DNA of 64,000 nucleotides from Solirubrobacterales bacterium (lineage in GTDB: Bacteria; Actinomycetota; Thermoleophilia; Solirubrobacterales; Solirubrobacteraceae): the NCBI GenBank assembly GCA_003132505.1, contig PKXY01000025.1:136-64135 (forward strand), in the 5' to 3' direction. The first letter of the stretch is position 1. Each line of letters opens with the position of its first letter. Shown here piece after piece: positions 34,673 through 43,569 of this stretch. The translations under genes were made by a program, and so were the position numbers. The notes below the pieces were generated by a model. The model did not search any database. It worked only from the letters and a program-made list of their open reading frames with translations, and was not told where the DNA came from.

Positions 34673-36310
34673 GTGAGACCGCTCAGGCGTCTACTGACGA
34701 CGCTGCACACGGGCCTCGCGCTCGCGCGCTCGGGCGTGCTGCGGATCGAGCGGCCCGACCACACCATCCGCGCACTGCTGTTGCTCAAGCGGTGGGGTCC
34801 GACGCCGGCCTCGGGCTACGCGATCTCGGCGATGCGCGACCCGCAGCGGGCGGCGATTCACGACGACCGTGGCACGATCTCCTTTCGGGAGCTGCACGAG
34901 CAGACAAACGCGCTCGCGCATAGCCTGCGCGCGGCAGGTGTCGGCGAGGGCGACGGGATCGCGATCCTCTGCCGCGACCACGCCGACTTCGTCAAGTCGA
35001 GCGTCGCGGCGTCGAAGCTTGGTGCGACGGTGCTGCTGCTTAATACCTCGTTCGCGGGGCCGCAGATCGCCGAGGTCTGCGAGCGCGAGGAGCCGCGCGT
35101 CTTCATCTACGACGAGGAGTTCACCGAGCTGTGCGCCGCCGCATCGCAGGGCCGCACGGCGGTGATCGCCTGGCATGACAATCCCCCGCCAGCGGGTTTC
35201 ACCACGATCGACGCGCTCGTCGAAGCTGGCCTGCGCGAGGACCTGGCGCCAGCCGCCGACCGCGGTCGCGTCGTGATCCTCACATCCGGCACGACCGGAG
35301 CGCCGAAGGGCGCGTCGCGCCATCAGCCGCGCTCGCTCGACCCGGCGGCCTCGTTCTTCTCACGGATCCCGCTGCGTGCTCGCGGGACGACGGTGATCTC
35401 CTCACCGCTGTTTCACTCCTGGGGCTACGGCAACTTCACGCTCGCCCTCGCGCTCTCCTCGACGCTGGTGCTCCACCGCCGCTTCGAGCCCGAGCAGGTG
35501 CTCGCCTCGATCGAGCGCTACCGCGCGGACGCGCTGGTCCTCGTGCCGGTGATGCTCCAGCGGATCCTCGAGCTCGGGCCCGAGACGATCCGCCATCACG
35601 ACACACGCTCGCTGCGGATCATCGCCGTCAGCGGCTCGGCGCTGCCCGGCGAGTTGGCGCTGCGCGCGATGGACACGTTCGGCGATGTCCTCTACAACCT
35701 CTACGGCTCGACCGAGGTCGCGTGGGCGACGATCGCCTCGCCGCGTCAGCTGCGCGCGGCGCCCGGCACGGCCGGCACACCCCCATACGGAACCCGTCTG
35801 CGGCTGTTCGACGAGCATGGCCGCGAGCTGCGACGGCGCGGCGAGCCCGGCCGCATCTTCGTCCATAACGAGATGGTCATGGACGGCTATACCACGGGCG
35901 ACGGCAAGGCTGTGCTGGAGGGCCTGATCGCGACCGGCGACGTCGGCTATGTCGACCGCCAAGGCCGGCTGTTCGTTTCCGGGCGCGATGACGAGATGAT
36001 CATCTCGGGCGGCGAGAACGTCTTTCCACGCGAGGTCGAGGACCTGCTCGCAAACCACCCGGCGATCGAGGACGTCGCGGTGATCGGCGTGGCGGACAAG
36101 GAGTTCGGCGAGCGTCTGCGAGCGTTTATCGTGCCTGAGCCGGGGACCGAGATAGACGCCGAGGCCGTGAAGGCGCACGTGCGCGACAACCTCGCGCGCT
36201 TCAAGGTGCCGCGCGACGTCGTCTTCGTCGAGGAACTGCCGCGCACGGCGACCGGGAAGGTGTTGAAGCGGCTGCTTGACCGGGGCGAGGCTCCGAGCGT
36301 GCAAAATTGA
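34673..36310 (+). CDS. AMP-dependent fatty acyl-CoA ligase
   Basis: 545-residue ANL-superfamily enzyme. Motifs: VVILTSGTTGAPKGASRHQ (P-loop A3), NLYGSTEV (A5), ATGDVGYVDRQGRLFVSGRDDEMIISGG (A7-A8) and the catalytic lysine in LPRTATGKVLK near the end. The N-terminal ~60 residues (RPLRRLLTTLHTGLALARSGVL) resemble long-chain FadD-type ligases of actinobacteria. GTG start. It is inserted between the SepIVA-like gene and DUF177, alongside a desaturase, PlsX and ACP, suggesting a role in membrane lipid supply. Confidence 0.9.
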   Translation: MRPLRRLLTTLHTGLALARSGVLRIERPDHTIRALLLLKRWGPTPASGYAISAMRDPQRAAIHDDRGTISFRELHEQTNALAHSLRAAGVGEGDGIAILCRDHADFVKSSVAASKLGATVLLLNTSFAGPQIAEVCEREEPRVFIYDEEFTELCAAASQGRTAVIAWHDNPPPAGFTTIDALVEAGLREDLAPAADRGRVVILTSGTTGAPKGASRHQPRSLDPAASFFSRIPLRARGTTVISSPLFHSWGYGNFTLALALSSTLVLHRRFEPEQVLASIERYRADALVLVPVMLQRILELGPETIRHHDTRSLRIIAVSGSALPGELALRAMDTFGDVLYNLYGSTEVAWATIASPRQLRAAPGTAGTPPYGTRLRLFDEHGRELRRRGEPGRIFVHNEMVMDGYTTGDGKAVLEGLIATGDVGYVDRQGRLFVSGRDDEMIISGGENVFPREVEDLLANHPAIEDVAVIGVADKEFGERLRAFIVPEPGTEIDAEAVKAHVRDNLARFKVPRDVVFVEELPRTATGKVLKRLLDRGEAPSVQN

Positions 36311-36314
36311 CGGC

Positions 36315-36830
36315 ATGGCTCGCGCCGACATCTTCGAGCTTGGCGGGCTTCGCCTACACGCCGGAGAGGCCAGACACCTCGAACTCGAGGTGCCGCTCGC
36401 GTCGCTCGACCTCGGCGGCCAGCGTTATCTCGCCCAGCCAGACCTCGTGCCCGCCGCGCTCGACGTCTCACGCACCAATGGTGGCGGCTACGCACTGCGC
36501 CTTCGCTTTGACGCCGCGGTAGCGGGACCCTGCATGCGCTGCCTCGCTGATGCAGCGCCGGCGCTGCGCGTAGACGCGCGCGAGGTCGACCTGCCGGGCG
36601 GCGGCGAGGAACTCGACAGTCCCTACATCGACGGCGAGCGGCTCGACTTGCAGACCTGGGCCCACGACGCGTTTGCCTTGGCTGTGCCCGACCAGGTGCT
36701 CTGTAGTGCGGAGTGCCTCGGGCTCTGCGCAGTCTGCGCGGTGCCGCTGCGTGACGCCGGTCCTGACCACCATCACGACAGCGGCGCTGACCCGCGCTGG
36801 GCCAAGCTGGCCGAGCTGCGCCTCGAATAG
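36315..36830 (+). CDS. DUF177 (YceD) family protein
   Basis: 171 residues. The N-terminal part has a strand-rich DUF177 pattern (LELEVPLASLDLGGQRYLAQP); the middle has CMRCLADA; the C-terminal zinc-like cluster CSAECLGLCAVCAVPL matches the CxxxCxGLCxxCG of this family. YceD homologues affect 23S rRNA/L32 accumulation and usually lie next to rpmF; here a desaturase gene separates them. ATG 36315 gives MARADIFELGGLRLHAGE. Follows the ligase stop by 4 bp. Confidence 0.88.
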   Translation: MARADIFELGGLRLHAGEARHLELEVPLASLDLGGQRYLAQPDLVPAALDVSRTNGGGYALRLRFDAAVAGPCMRCLADAAPALRVDAREVDLPGGGEELDSPYIDGERLDLQTWAHDAFALAVPDQVLCSAECLGLCAVCAVPLRDAGPDHHHDSGADPRWAKLAELRLE

Positions 36831-36866
36831 CAGCCGCGGGCCAGCGCCCGCGCCGGACCCTGTGCC

Positions 36867-38051
36867 ATGATTCGTGTGGGGCCGTTACGCAAGCTGCTCT
36901 GCGGGCGAAACGGAAACACTGGTGGCAGCCGGAATCCCGTCCCGACACACGCTGCCGGAAACGGTGAACACGTGGCGGCAACGATAGAGAGCCCAAGCCG
37001 CCCGAACGGAGAGGCAGTCGCGGCTGTTCCCGCGCGCGCAGCGGGCGAGTTCCAGACGCCTGGTCGTTTCAACGCGCTGGACAAGCTCGCCACCCTGGTG
37101 GCGACGGCCGTGCCCGTCGCTGCCCTGACGGCCGGCGTGTGGCTGGCCTGGGACAACTCGCTCTACTGGCAGGACATCGTGATCTTCCTCGCCTGCTACA
37201 TCCCGTCGGCGCTTGGAATCACCGTCGGCTACCACCGCCTGCTGACGCACCGCAGCTTCCGCTGTGGCCCCGTCGTCCGCGCGCTGCTCATCATCTGTGG
37301 CGCTACGGCGCTCGAAGGCCCACCGATCGAATGGGTCGCGAACCACCGCAAGCACCATGCGTTCTCCGACGAGCACGGTGACCCGCACAGCCCCCACGTC
37401 GGCCATGGCACGGGCTGGCGCGCGCCGCTGCGCGGCCTCTGGCACGCCCATCTCGGCTGGGTCTTCGGCGACGGCTTCGCCAACCAGCGCCGCTACGCGC
37501 CGGACCTGTTCGACGATCCCGTGATCGTCTTCATCGATCGCACCTTCCTGTTGTGGGCGCTGGTCGGCCTCGCGATCCCGTTCGGACTCGGCTACGCGCT
37601 CACCGGCACGCTCACAGGTGCGCTGCTCGGCCTGCTCTGGGGCGGCGCCGTTCGCATCCTCGTCCTCCATCACGTGACCTTCTCGATCAATTCGCTGTGC
37701 CATTTCTTCGGTCGTCAGGACTACGCCACAGGCGATGAGTCGCGCAACCTCGCCTGGCTCGCGCCGCTGTCCCTCGGCGAGGCGTGGCACAACAACCACC
37801 ACGCGTTCCCGACGTCGGCCGCGCACGGCCTGCGCCGCCGCCAGCTCGACCTCTCGTGGCTCCTGATCGAGGCGTTGTCCAAGGTCGGCCTGGCGAGCGA
37901 CGTGGTCACCATCAGTAGCGATCGTCGCGAGAAGAAGCGTTGCGGTCCGAGCGCAGACCCGCGGTCGCCATCCTGCGCCGATCGGAACGACCCCGTGGAG
38001 TTGCTAGGCTTGCCGGCCGATGCAAGCACCGAAGCAGAAGCAGTCGCATAG
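36867..38051 (+). CDS. Delta-9-type acyl-CoA/acyl-lipid desaturase
   Basis: Membrane di-iron desaturase that introduces a cis double bond into fatty acyl chains. 394 residues. The three histidine boxes are present: HRLLTH, HRKHHAF and HNNHHAF, plus an NSLCHFFG segment. An ~60-residue hydrophilic N-terminal extension precedes the first helix. The C-terminal tail is hydrophilic and its last 32 bp overlap the start of rpmF in another frame. Confidence 0.92.
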   Translation: MIRVGPLRKLLCGRNGNTGGSRNPVPTHAAGNGEHVAATIESPSRPNGEAVAAVPARAAGEFQTPGRFNALDKLATLVATAVPVAALTAGVWLAWDNSLYWQDIVIFLACYIPSALGITVGYHRLLTHRSFRCGPVVRALLIICGATALEGPPIEWVANHRKHHAFSDEHGDPHSPHVGHGTGWRAPLRGLWHAHLGWVFGDGFANQRRYAPDLFDDPVIVFIDRTFLLWALVGLAIPFGLGYALTGTLTGALLGLLWGGAVRILVLHHVTFSINSLCHFFGRQDYATGDESRNLAWLAPLSLGEAWHNNHHAFPTSAAHGLRRRQLDLSWLLIEALSKVGLASDVVTISSDRREKKRCGPSADPRSPSCADRNDPVELLGLPADASTEAEAVA

Positions 38052-38229
38052 CCGCACGGCCAAGCGCCGCGCTCAGCACAAGATGGCCGCGCCCGCGCTC
38101 AACGCGTGCCCGCGCTGCCACAGTCCTCGCCGCCCCCACCGGGTTTGCCCGGTCTGCGGGACGTATGCAGGACGCGAGGTCGTGGCGCCGCCAGAGCACG
38201 ACCACGACCACGAGCACGATCACGGCTAG
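38020..38229 (+). CDS. rpmF: 50S ribosomal protein L32 with histidine-rich tail
   Basis: 69 residues. QKQSHSRTAKRRAQHKMAAPAL is a clear L32 N-terminus, followed by the zinc ribbon CPRC and CPVC. The tail ends in EHDHDHEHDHG, an alternating His/Asp run that L32 normally lacks and that could bind metal. ATG 38020 lies inside the end of the desaturase gene. plsX starts 18 bp after the stop, preserving the classic rpmF-plsX pairing. Confidence 0.93.
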   Translation: MQAPKQKQSHSRTAKRRAQHKMAAPALNACPRCHSPRRPHRVCPVCGTYAGREVVAPPEHDHDHEHDHG

Positions 38230-38247
38230 CAGGCCTTCCGGGTTGTC

Positions 38248-39270
38248 ATGACGGTCATCGCCGTCGACGCGAACGGCGCCGACCTCGGACCGGCCGAGGT
38301 TGCAGCCGGTGCCCGTCTTGCGGCAGCGCAGGGGGTGGAGGTCCTGCTGTTCGGGCCGGCGGCGCAACTCGGTGCCCCGGGCCGCGGTGTCGAGATCGTC
38401 GATGCGCCGCGTTCGATCGCCAAGGACGAGAACCCGGCGAGCGCCGTCCGCGGCGCTCCTGACGCGTCGATCGTGCAGGCAGCTCGCGCCGTCAGCGAAG
38501 GCCGCGCAGCGGCGCTCGTCTGCAACGGCTCGACCGGCGCGGCACTGGTGGCCGCTCAGCTCCACATCCGCCGGGCGCCGGGCATCTATCGCCCCGCGCT
38601 GGCGATCACGGTCCCAGTTCCCGGGCGGCCGGTGACGCTGCTCGACGTCGGTGCCAATCCCGACGTGCGCGTCGAGTATCTCGTGCAGTTCGCCTTCATG
38701 GGGGCGGCCTACGCGAGCGCCGTGCTCGGCATCGCGCGCCCGCGGGTCGGCCTGCTGTCAAACGGCAGCGAGCCGGAACGCGGCAGCCAACTCGTCATCG
38801 AGGCCCATGAGGCGCTGCTCGAGCGCACTGCCGACAGCGATGCGCTTACGTTCGTCGGCAACGTCGAGGGCGATGGCCTGACACAAGGGGTCGTCGACGT
38901 CGCGGTCACCGATGGCTTCACGGGCAACGTCACGCTGAAGGTGATCGAGGCCGTCTCCCAGACGATGCTGCTGACGATTCGCGACATCGCGCAGGCGTCA
39001 ACGCGCGGCAAGCTCGGTGGCCTGCTGCTTTCGGGTGGCCTGCAACCGTTTGTCGAGGAGATCGACCCCGAGGGCCAGGGCGGCGCGTACCTGCTCGGTC
39101 TGCGCCAGCTCGGCGTCGTCGCACACGGCAGCTTCACGCGCCACGGCATCGCCCGCGCGATCTTGCGGGCGCGACTCGGCGTCGAGGAGGACGTCGTCGG
39201 TCGCACCCACAGAGCGCTCGATGCGGCCGGGGCTCTGCGCCCACGGGCCGGCGTGCCGGCCGCGTCCTGA
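38248..39270 (+). CDS. plsX: Phosphate acyltransferase PlsX
   Basis: Converts acyl-ACP to acyl-phosphate in phospholipid synthesis. 340 residues; opens MTVIAVDANGADLGP, with GSTGAALVAAQLHI, LLDVGANPDVRVEYLVQFAFMG, VGLLSNGSEPERGS, FVGNVEGDGLTQG and VDVAVTDGFTGNVTLK. Sits between rpmF and acpP, the conserved bacterial order. Many PlsX begin VDAMGGD; here DANGAD, a mild variant. Confidence 0.94.
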   Translation: MTVIAVDANGADLGPAEVAAGARLAAAQGVEVLLFGPAAQLGAPGRGVEIVDAPRSIAKDENPASAVRGAPDASIVQAARAVSEGRAAALVCNGSTGAALVAAQLHIRRAPGIYRPALAITVPVPGRPVTLLDVGANPDVRVEYLVQFAFMGAAYASAVLGIARPRVGLLSNGSEPERGSQLVIEAHEALLERTADSDALTFVGNVEGDGLTQGVVDVAVTDGFTGNVTLKVIEAVSQTMLLTIRDIAQASTRGKLGGLLLSGGLQPFVEEIDPEGQGGAYLLGLRQLGVVAHGSFTRHGIARAILRARLGVEEDVVGRTHRALDAAGALRPRAGVPAAS

Positions 39271-39296
39271 GTCGCCGCTATCGTGAGCGGCTGCCG

Positions 39297-39545
39297 ATGA
39301 CTGGCGACGAGGTTCTCGAGCTGATCCGTACGCACCTGTCCGACGAGCTTGGCATCGACCCTGCGCGGATCGAGTCGCAGACGCGTTTCAGGGAGGACCT
39401 CGCGATCGACTCGCTCGACCTGTACACGATGATCCAGGAGCTCGAGGACACCTACGGCATCGCGATCAGCGACGAGCAGGCCGAGGGGCTCCAGACCGTC
39501 GGGGCGACCATCGATTTCGTCCGCTCTCACGACTCTGACCGCTGA
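39297..39545 (+). CDS. acpP: Acyl carrier protein
   Basis: 82-residue acidic helical protein. The phosphopantetheine attachment serine is S39 in AIDSLDLYTM. Downstream of plsX and upstream of rnc, as in many bacteria. The DSLD site is intact. Confidence 0.94.
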   Translation: MTGDEVLELIRTHLSDELGIDPARIESQTRFREDLAIDSLDLYTMIQELEDTYGIAISDEQAEGLQTVGATIDFVRSHDSDR

Positions 39546-39571
39546 AGCTCCTCCGCGACCTGCTGGGCGAG

Positions 39572-40267
39572 TTGCCCGAGGACCTGCACCGCCAGGTCTT
39601 CACCCATGCCTCGTGGACCCAGCGGCGCAGCGACTCCTACACGCGCCTTGCCTTCCTGGGCGACAGCGTCCTCGCACTGGCGGTGACCGCGCACCTCTAC
39701 CCGCGGCTCGAGGCCGAGCACTTCGGTGCGGGTCGTCTCACGAAGATCCGCGCCCAGGCGGTATCGGGGCCATCGTGTCGCGCCGTCGCCGAGGAGCTTG
39801 GCGTGGTCGAGTTGCTGCTCGCAGCGGCGCCGCCGGAAGCTGCGCCGTCTGCAGCCGCGGTGGTCGAGACCGAGCGCGTGCTGGCGTCGGTGATCGAGGC
39901 TGTGATCGGCGCTTGCTACCTGCAGTTCGGCTACGACCGTACGGCAGCTGCCGTCGTCGAGGCGTTCGCAACGCAGATCGACGAAGCACTCGAGAACCCG
40001 GTCGACTTCAAGTCGACGCTGCAGGAGCAACTCGCGCGTCACGGCGAGGTCGTCCAATACGAGGTGATCGAGCAGCACGGGCCGCCGCACGACCGGATGT
40101 TCGTCGTCGAGGCCCGCTCCAGCGACGGCGAGGCCCTCGGCCGCGGCACGGGCCGCAGCAAGAAGCATGCGGAACAGGGCGCCGCGCGCCTGGCGCTGGA
40201 GGCAGCCGGCCAGGAGGCGGAGCCGAACGCGGGTCAAACGCCGAGCAAGCGACGCGCCAGGCAATGA
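39572..40267 (+). CDS. rnc: Ribonuclease III with altered metal-binding residues
   Basis: RNase III domain followed by a standard dsRNA-binding domain (DFKSTLQEQLARHGEVVQYEV; SKKHAEQGAARLALEAAG). The signature reads TRLAFLGDSVL instead of ERLEFLGDSVL, so E. coli E41 is alanine (A27 from TTG) while D45 is kept (D31). The second motif reads ASVIEAVIG instead of ADTVEALIG, so D114 is serine (S106) while E117 is kept (E109). The frame is blocked by TGA at 39536, and the only starts are TTG 39572 or CTG 39542, the latter overlapping the acpP stop. Synteny acpP-rnc-smc is conserved, so orthology is secure; activity is not. Confidence 0.88.
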   Translation: MPEDLHRQVFTHASWTQRRSDSYTRLAFLGDSVLALAVTAHLYPRLEAEHFGAGRLTKIRAQAVSGPSCRAVAEELGVVELLLAAAPPEAAPSAAAVVETERVLASVIEAVIGACYLQFGYDRTAAAVVEAFATQIDEALENPVDFKSTLQEQLARHGEVVQYEVIEQHGPPHDRMFVVEARSSDGEALGRGTGRSKKHAEQGAARLALEAAGQEAEPNAGQTPSKRRARQ

Positions 40268-40268
40268 G

Positions 40269-43200
40269 ATGCACCTGAAAGCGATCACGATCAAGGGCTT
40301 CAAGTCCTTCCCCGATCGGACCAGACTCGCCTTCGGCGAGGGCGTCAGCGTAATCGTCGGCCCGAACGGCTCAGGCAAGTCGAACATCACCGACTCGGTC
40401 CTCTGGGCGCTCGGCGAGCAGTCGCCGCTCGCCGTTCGCGGTCAGTCGATGCAGGACGTGATCTTCTCGGGCGGGCGCGGCGTGCAGGCGCGCGGCGAGG
40501 CGGAGGTCGAGCTCGTGCTCGACAACGAGGACGGTCTCCTCGGCGTGCCGGCGAGCGAGATCTCGATCTCGCGGCGCCTCAACCGGGCCGGCGAGGGCGA
40601 ATACCGCGTCAACGGTGCGCGCTGCCGGCTCGTCGACGTGCTCGAACTGCTTTCCGACACTGGACTCGGCAAAGAAGCCCACTCGGTGATCTCGCAGGGG
40701 CGCGTCGAGTCGATCGTCACCTCCAAGCCGCGCGACCGGCGCCAGCTGATCGAGGAGGCTGCCGGACTCGGCAAGCACCGCAAGCGCCGCCGGCGGGCGC
40801 AGCTGAAGCTCGAGCGCACCGCCGAGAACCTCGACCGCGCGCTCGACGTGGAGCGCGAGGCGCGTTCGCGGTTGCGCCCGCTGAAGCGCCAGGCCGAGGC
40901 TGCCGAGTTGCACGAGCGCCTCGAGCGCCAATCGCTGGAGGCTCGCTGGACGCTCGCGCGCGAGGAGCTCCGCCGGCGCCGCGAGCGCCTCGGCGTGGCC
41001 GAGCTGGCGGCGGCGCAGACGCGGCAGGCGCGCGACGATGTGCAGGCCGAGCTGGCGGCCGGGGCAGAGCGCCGCCAGCGGGCCGAGCTCGCGCTGACGA
41101 GCCGCAGCCTGCGCCACGACGAGATCGCTGGGCGCACGTTCGCGGCGCGCGCGGCCCACGACCGCGTCGAGCTACGCCTCCAGCAGGCGCGTGAGCTCGC
41201 GCCGCGTATCGCCGCGCGCGGAGAGCGTCGCGATGCAGAGCTGACGGCACGGGCGGCTGAAGCCGGCAGCGAACAGCACGGCGGCGCGCAGCGAATCGAG
41301 CAGCTCGAGGCAGAGTTGGCGTTGCTCGAACGTGAGAGCGAGAAGCGACTCGAGCTCGAGCTGGAGGAGCTCGCACAGCGCCTCACTGCGGCGGCCGGCG
41401 AGGTCGCGGCGCTGGCGGCGAGGAGCGAGCAGCGTAACGCTGAGCGCGAGGCTGGCGAGTCGCAGGCAACGGCCGCGCGAGAGGCGGTGCGGGAGGCCGA
41501 GCGAGCGGTCGAGCAGGCGCGGCGCGAGGCGGCACGCGTCGGCGCCGAGTTGGCTGGCGCGAACCAGTTCCTTCGAAGCCACGCCGGCCGTGGCGGCGGC
41601 ACGGAGGCGCTCGAGCGACGGATCCAGGTGCGCGCCGGCTACGAGCTGGCACTCGCCGCCGCCCTCGGCGGCCGGCTCGGCGCATTGATCGCAAGTGACC
41701 GTGGCGGCGCCGAGCGTCTGCTCGAGGCAGTCGGGGACGAGGGCGCACGTGCCTTGGTGGCCGGCGGCCCGGCCAGCTCTGTGCAGGAACCGTCGCCGTC
41801 GGCTGGCGCCGAACGCCTGATCGAGCTCGTCACTGGCGATAGCGAGGCGCTCGAGATCCTCGGACGACTGCTCGCCGATACCTGGGTTGTCACGGAGCTG
41901 ACAAGCCTGCCCGAGGACTTCAACGGCGTCGCCGTCACGCAATCGGGCCGCGTCTGGGACGCAACGCTCGGCGAGCTGAGGCAGGCGCCGAGTGGCGGCC
42001 GCGAGCGTGCGCTCGAGCAGCGCAACCGTCGCGACGCGCTGATCGCCGAGACGGAGCTCGCGGCAGGGGCCGAGCAGCGCGCGATCGCGGCAGCGTCTGC
42101 AGCAGCTGTGGCCGAGCAGCGGGCGCTCGATCAGCGCGAGACCGCCGACGGCCTGCTGCGCGCGGCCGAGCGTGAACACGCCGAAGCCCTGGAGCGCGAG
42201 CGCCTGGCAGGCTGGCTAATCGAGCAGCGACGCATTGCACCGGATGCCGGCGAGCTGGCGGTGCGCCGAGCCGAGCTCGATGGCGAGCTGGCCGCCGAGC
42301 GTCGCGGGGTTGAGCGTCTCGAGCGCGAGCGTCTGTTGCGCGAGCGCCGCGGGGCGATGCTCGCGCGGCAAGCCGAGATCGACGCTCGCCTGGGGCCGCA
42401 GCTCGTGCGCTTCGAAGCGGCGCTCGAGCTGCTCAAGGGCGCACTCGAGGAACGCCTCGCCGTGCTCGAGGAAGAGCTGGTGGCGGACCGCGCTGCCGGG
42501 GAGGCGCTCGCCGGCGAACTGCGCGAGTACACCGGCGCGGAGGCCAGTCTGCAGGCCCGACTGCGCGAGCGTGGCGACGCCGTCACGACCGCCGAGGTTC
42601 AGGCTCAGCAGGCTCGCGACCAGGCAGCCGAGACCGATCTCGAGCTGCAGGGATTCGCCGCCCGCCTGGGCCTCGACGCGCTCCCCGGTGAGGAGCCGCT
42701 GAGCGAGGCCGATCGCGACGGACTGCTTGACCGGGTGCAACGACTCGCGCGCCGCCGCGAGCAGCTCGGGCCGGTCAATCCGCTCGCCGCCGAGGAATAC
42801 CGCGAGGCGCTCGAGCGGGCCGACGAGCTAGAAGCTCAGCGCACCGATCTCGAGGCAGCGATCCGTGAGCTGACGCTCCTGATTCGCGACGCCGATCGCC
42901 AGATCAGCGAGAGCTTCCAGACGACGTTCCAGGCGGCCGCACAGAACTTCGAGGATCTGATCGAGGACGTCTTTCCCGGTGGCCGGGGTCGGCTGCGCCT
43001 CGTGAGCGACGACACCGCGCCGCGCCCGGTGCTGGGCGGGCAGGAGCCCACGGCGGGCGAGGAGGCGGCCGAAGATGAGGCCGAGCTCGCACAGGCGCTC
43101 GGCGAGGGCGAGGGTCCCAACGAGATGCTCGGCGTCGAGATCGAGGTCACGCCGGCCGGCAAGTCGATGCGGCGGCTGTCCTTGCTCTCCGGCGGGGAGA

Positions 43201-43535
43201 AGTCGATGACCGCGATCGCCTTCCTCTTCGCAGTCTTCCTTGCCCGACCCTGTCCCTTCTACATCCTCGACGAGGTGGAGGCAGCGCTCGACGACCTCAA
43301 CATCGACCGCTTTCTCGCGCTGCTGCGCCGCCACAGCGGCCGCGCTCAGTTCATCGTCGTAACCCACCAGAAGCGGACGATGGAGGCGGCCGACTGGCTC
43401 TACGGAGTGTCGATGGGGAGCGACGGCGTCTCCAAGGTCGTCTCGCGGCGGCTCGACGAGACTGGCCTGCGCGAGCTCGAGGAGGTCGGCGCCGCGAACG
43501 AAGTCGCGGAGCTGACGGCCGCCGACGCGGCTTAG
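40269..43535 (+). CDS. smc: Chromosome segregation ATPase SMC
   Basis: Condensin core subunit. 1088 residues, slightly short. Head motifs: MHLKAITIKGFKSFPDRTRL then GPNGSGKSN (31-39), and at the C-terminus LLSGGEKSMTAIAF (about 973) with FYILDEVEAALDD (about 996). Two long Glu/Arg/Ala coiled-coil arms flank a hinge at about residues 445-580. ATG 40269 starts 1 bp after the rnc stop. mutM, which often lies between rnc and smc in actinobacteria, is absent here. Confidence 0.96.
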   Translation: MHLKAITIKGFKSFPDRTRLAFGEGVSVIVGPNGSGKSNITDSVLWALGEQSPLAVRGQSMQDVIFSGGRGVQARGEAEVELVLDNEDGLLGVPASEISISRRLNRAGEGEYRVNGARCRLVDVLELLSDTGLGKEAHSVISQGRVESIVTSKPRDRRQLIEEAAGLGKHRKRRRRAQLKLERTAENLDRALDVEREARSRLRPLKRQAEAAELHERLERQSLEARWTLAREELRRRRERLGVAELAAAQTRQARDDVQAELAAGAERRQRAELALTSRSLRHDEIAGRTFAARAAHDRVELRLQQARELAPRIAARGERRDAELTARAAEAGSEQHGGAQRIEQLEAELALLERESEKRLELELEELAQRLTAAAGEVAALAARSEQRNAEREAGESQATAAREAVREAERAVEQARREAARVGAELAGANQFLRSHAGRGGGTEALERRIQVRAGYELALAAALGGRLGALIASDRGGAERLLEAVGDEGARALVAGGPASSVQEPSPSAGAERLIELVTGDSEALEILGRLLADTWVVTELTSLPEDFNGVAVTQSGRVWDATLGELRQAPSGGRERALEQRNRRDALIAETELAAGAEQRAIAAASAAAVAEQRALDQRETADGLLRAAEREHAEALERERLAGWLIEQRRIAPDAGELAVRRAELDGELAAERRGVERLERERLLRERRGAMLARQAEIDARLGPQLVRFEAALELLKGALEERLAVLEEELVADRAAGEALAGELREYTGAEASLQARLRERGDAVTTAEVQAQQARDQAAETDLELQGFAARLGLDALPGEEPLSEADRDGLLDRVQRLARRREQLGPVNPLAAEEYREALERADELEAQRTDLEAAIRELTLLIRDADRQISESFQTTFQAAAQNFEDLIEDVFPGGRGRLRLVSDDTAPRPVLGGQEPTAGEEAAEDEAELAQALGEGEGPNEMLGVEIEVTPAGKSMRRLSLLSGGEKSMTAIAFLFAVFLARPCPFYILDEVEAALDDLNIDRFLALLRRHSGRAQFIVVTHQKRTMEAADWLYGVSMGSDGVSKVVSRRLDETGLRELEEVGAANEVAELTAADAA

Positions 43536-43556
43536 CTGCCTGAGTCGGTGACCGTC

Positions 43557-43569
43557 TAGGCTCACGGGA
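43557..43569 (+). promoter_or_regulatory. Putative leaderless promoter of ftsY
   Basis: TAGGCT at 43557-43562, 7 nt (CACGGGA), then GTG 43570. The spacing puts the transcription start at or next to the start codon. Confidence 0.45.
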
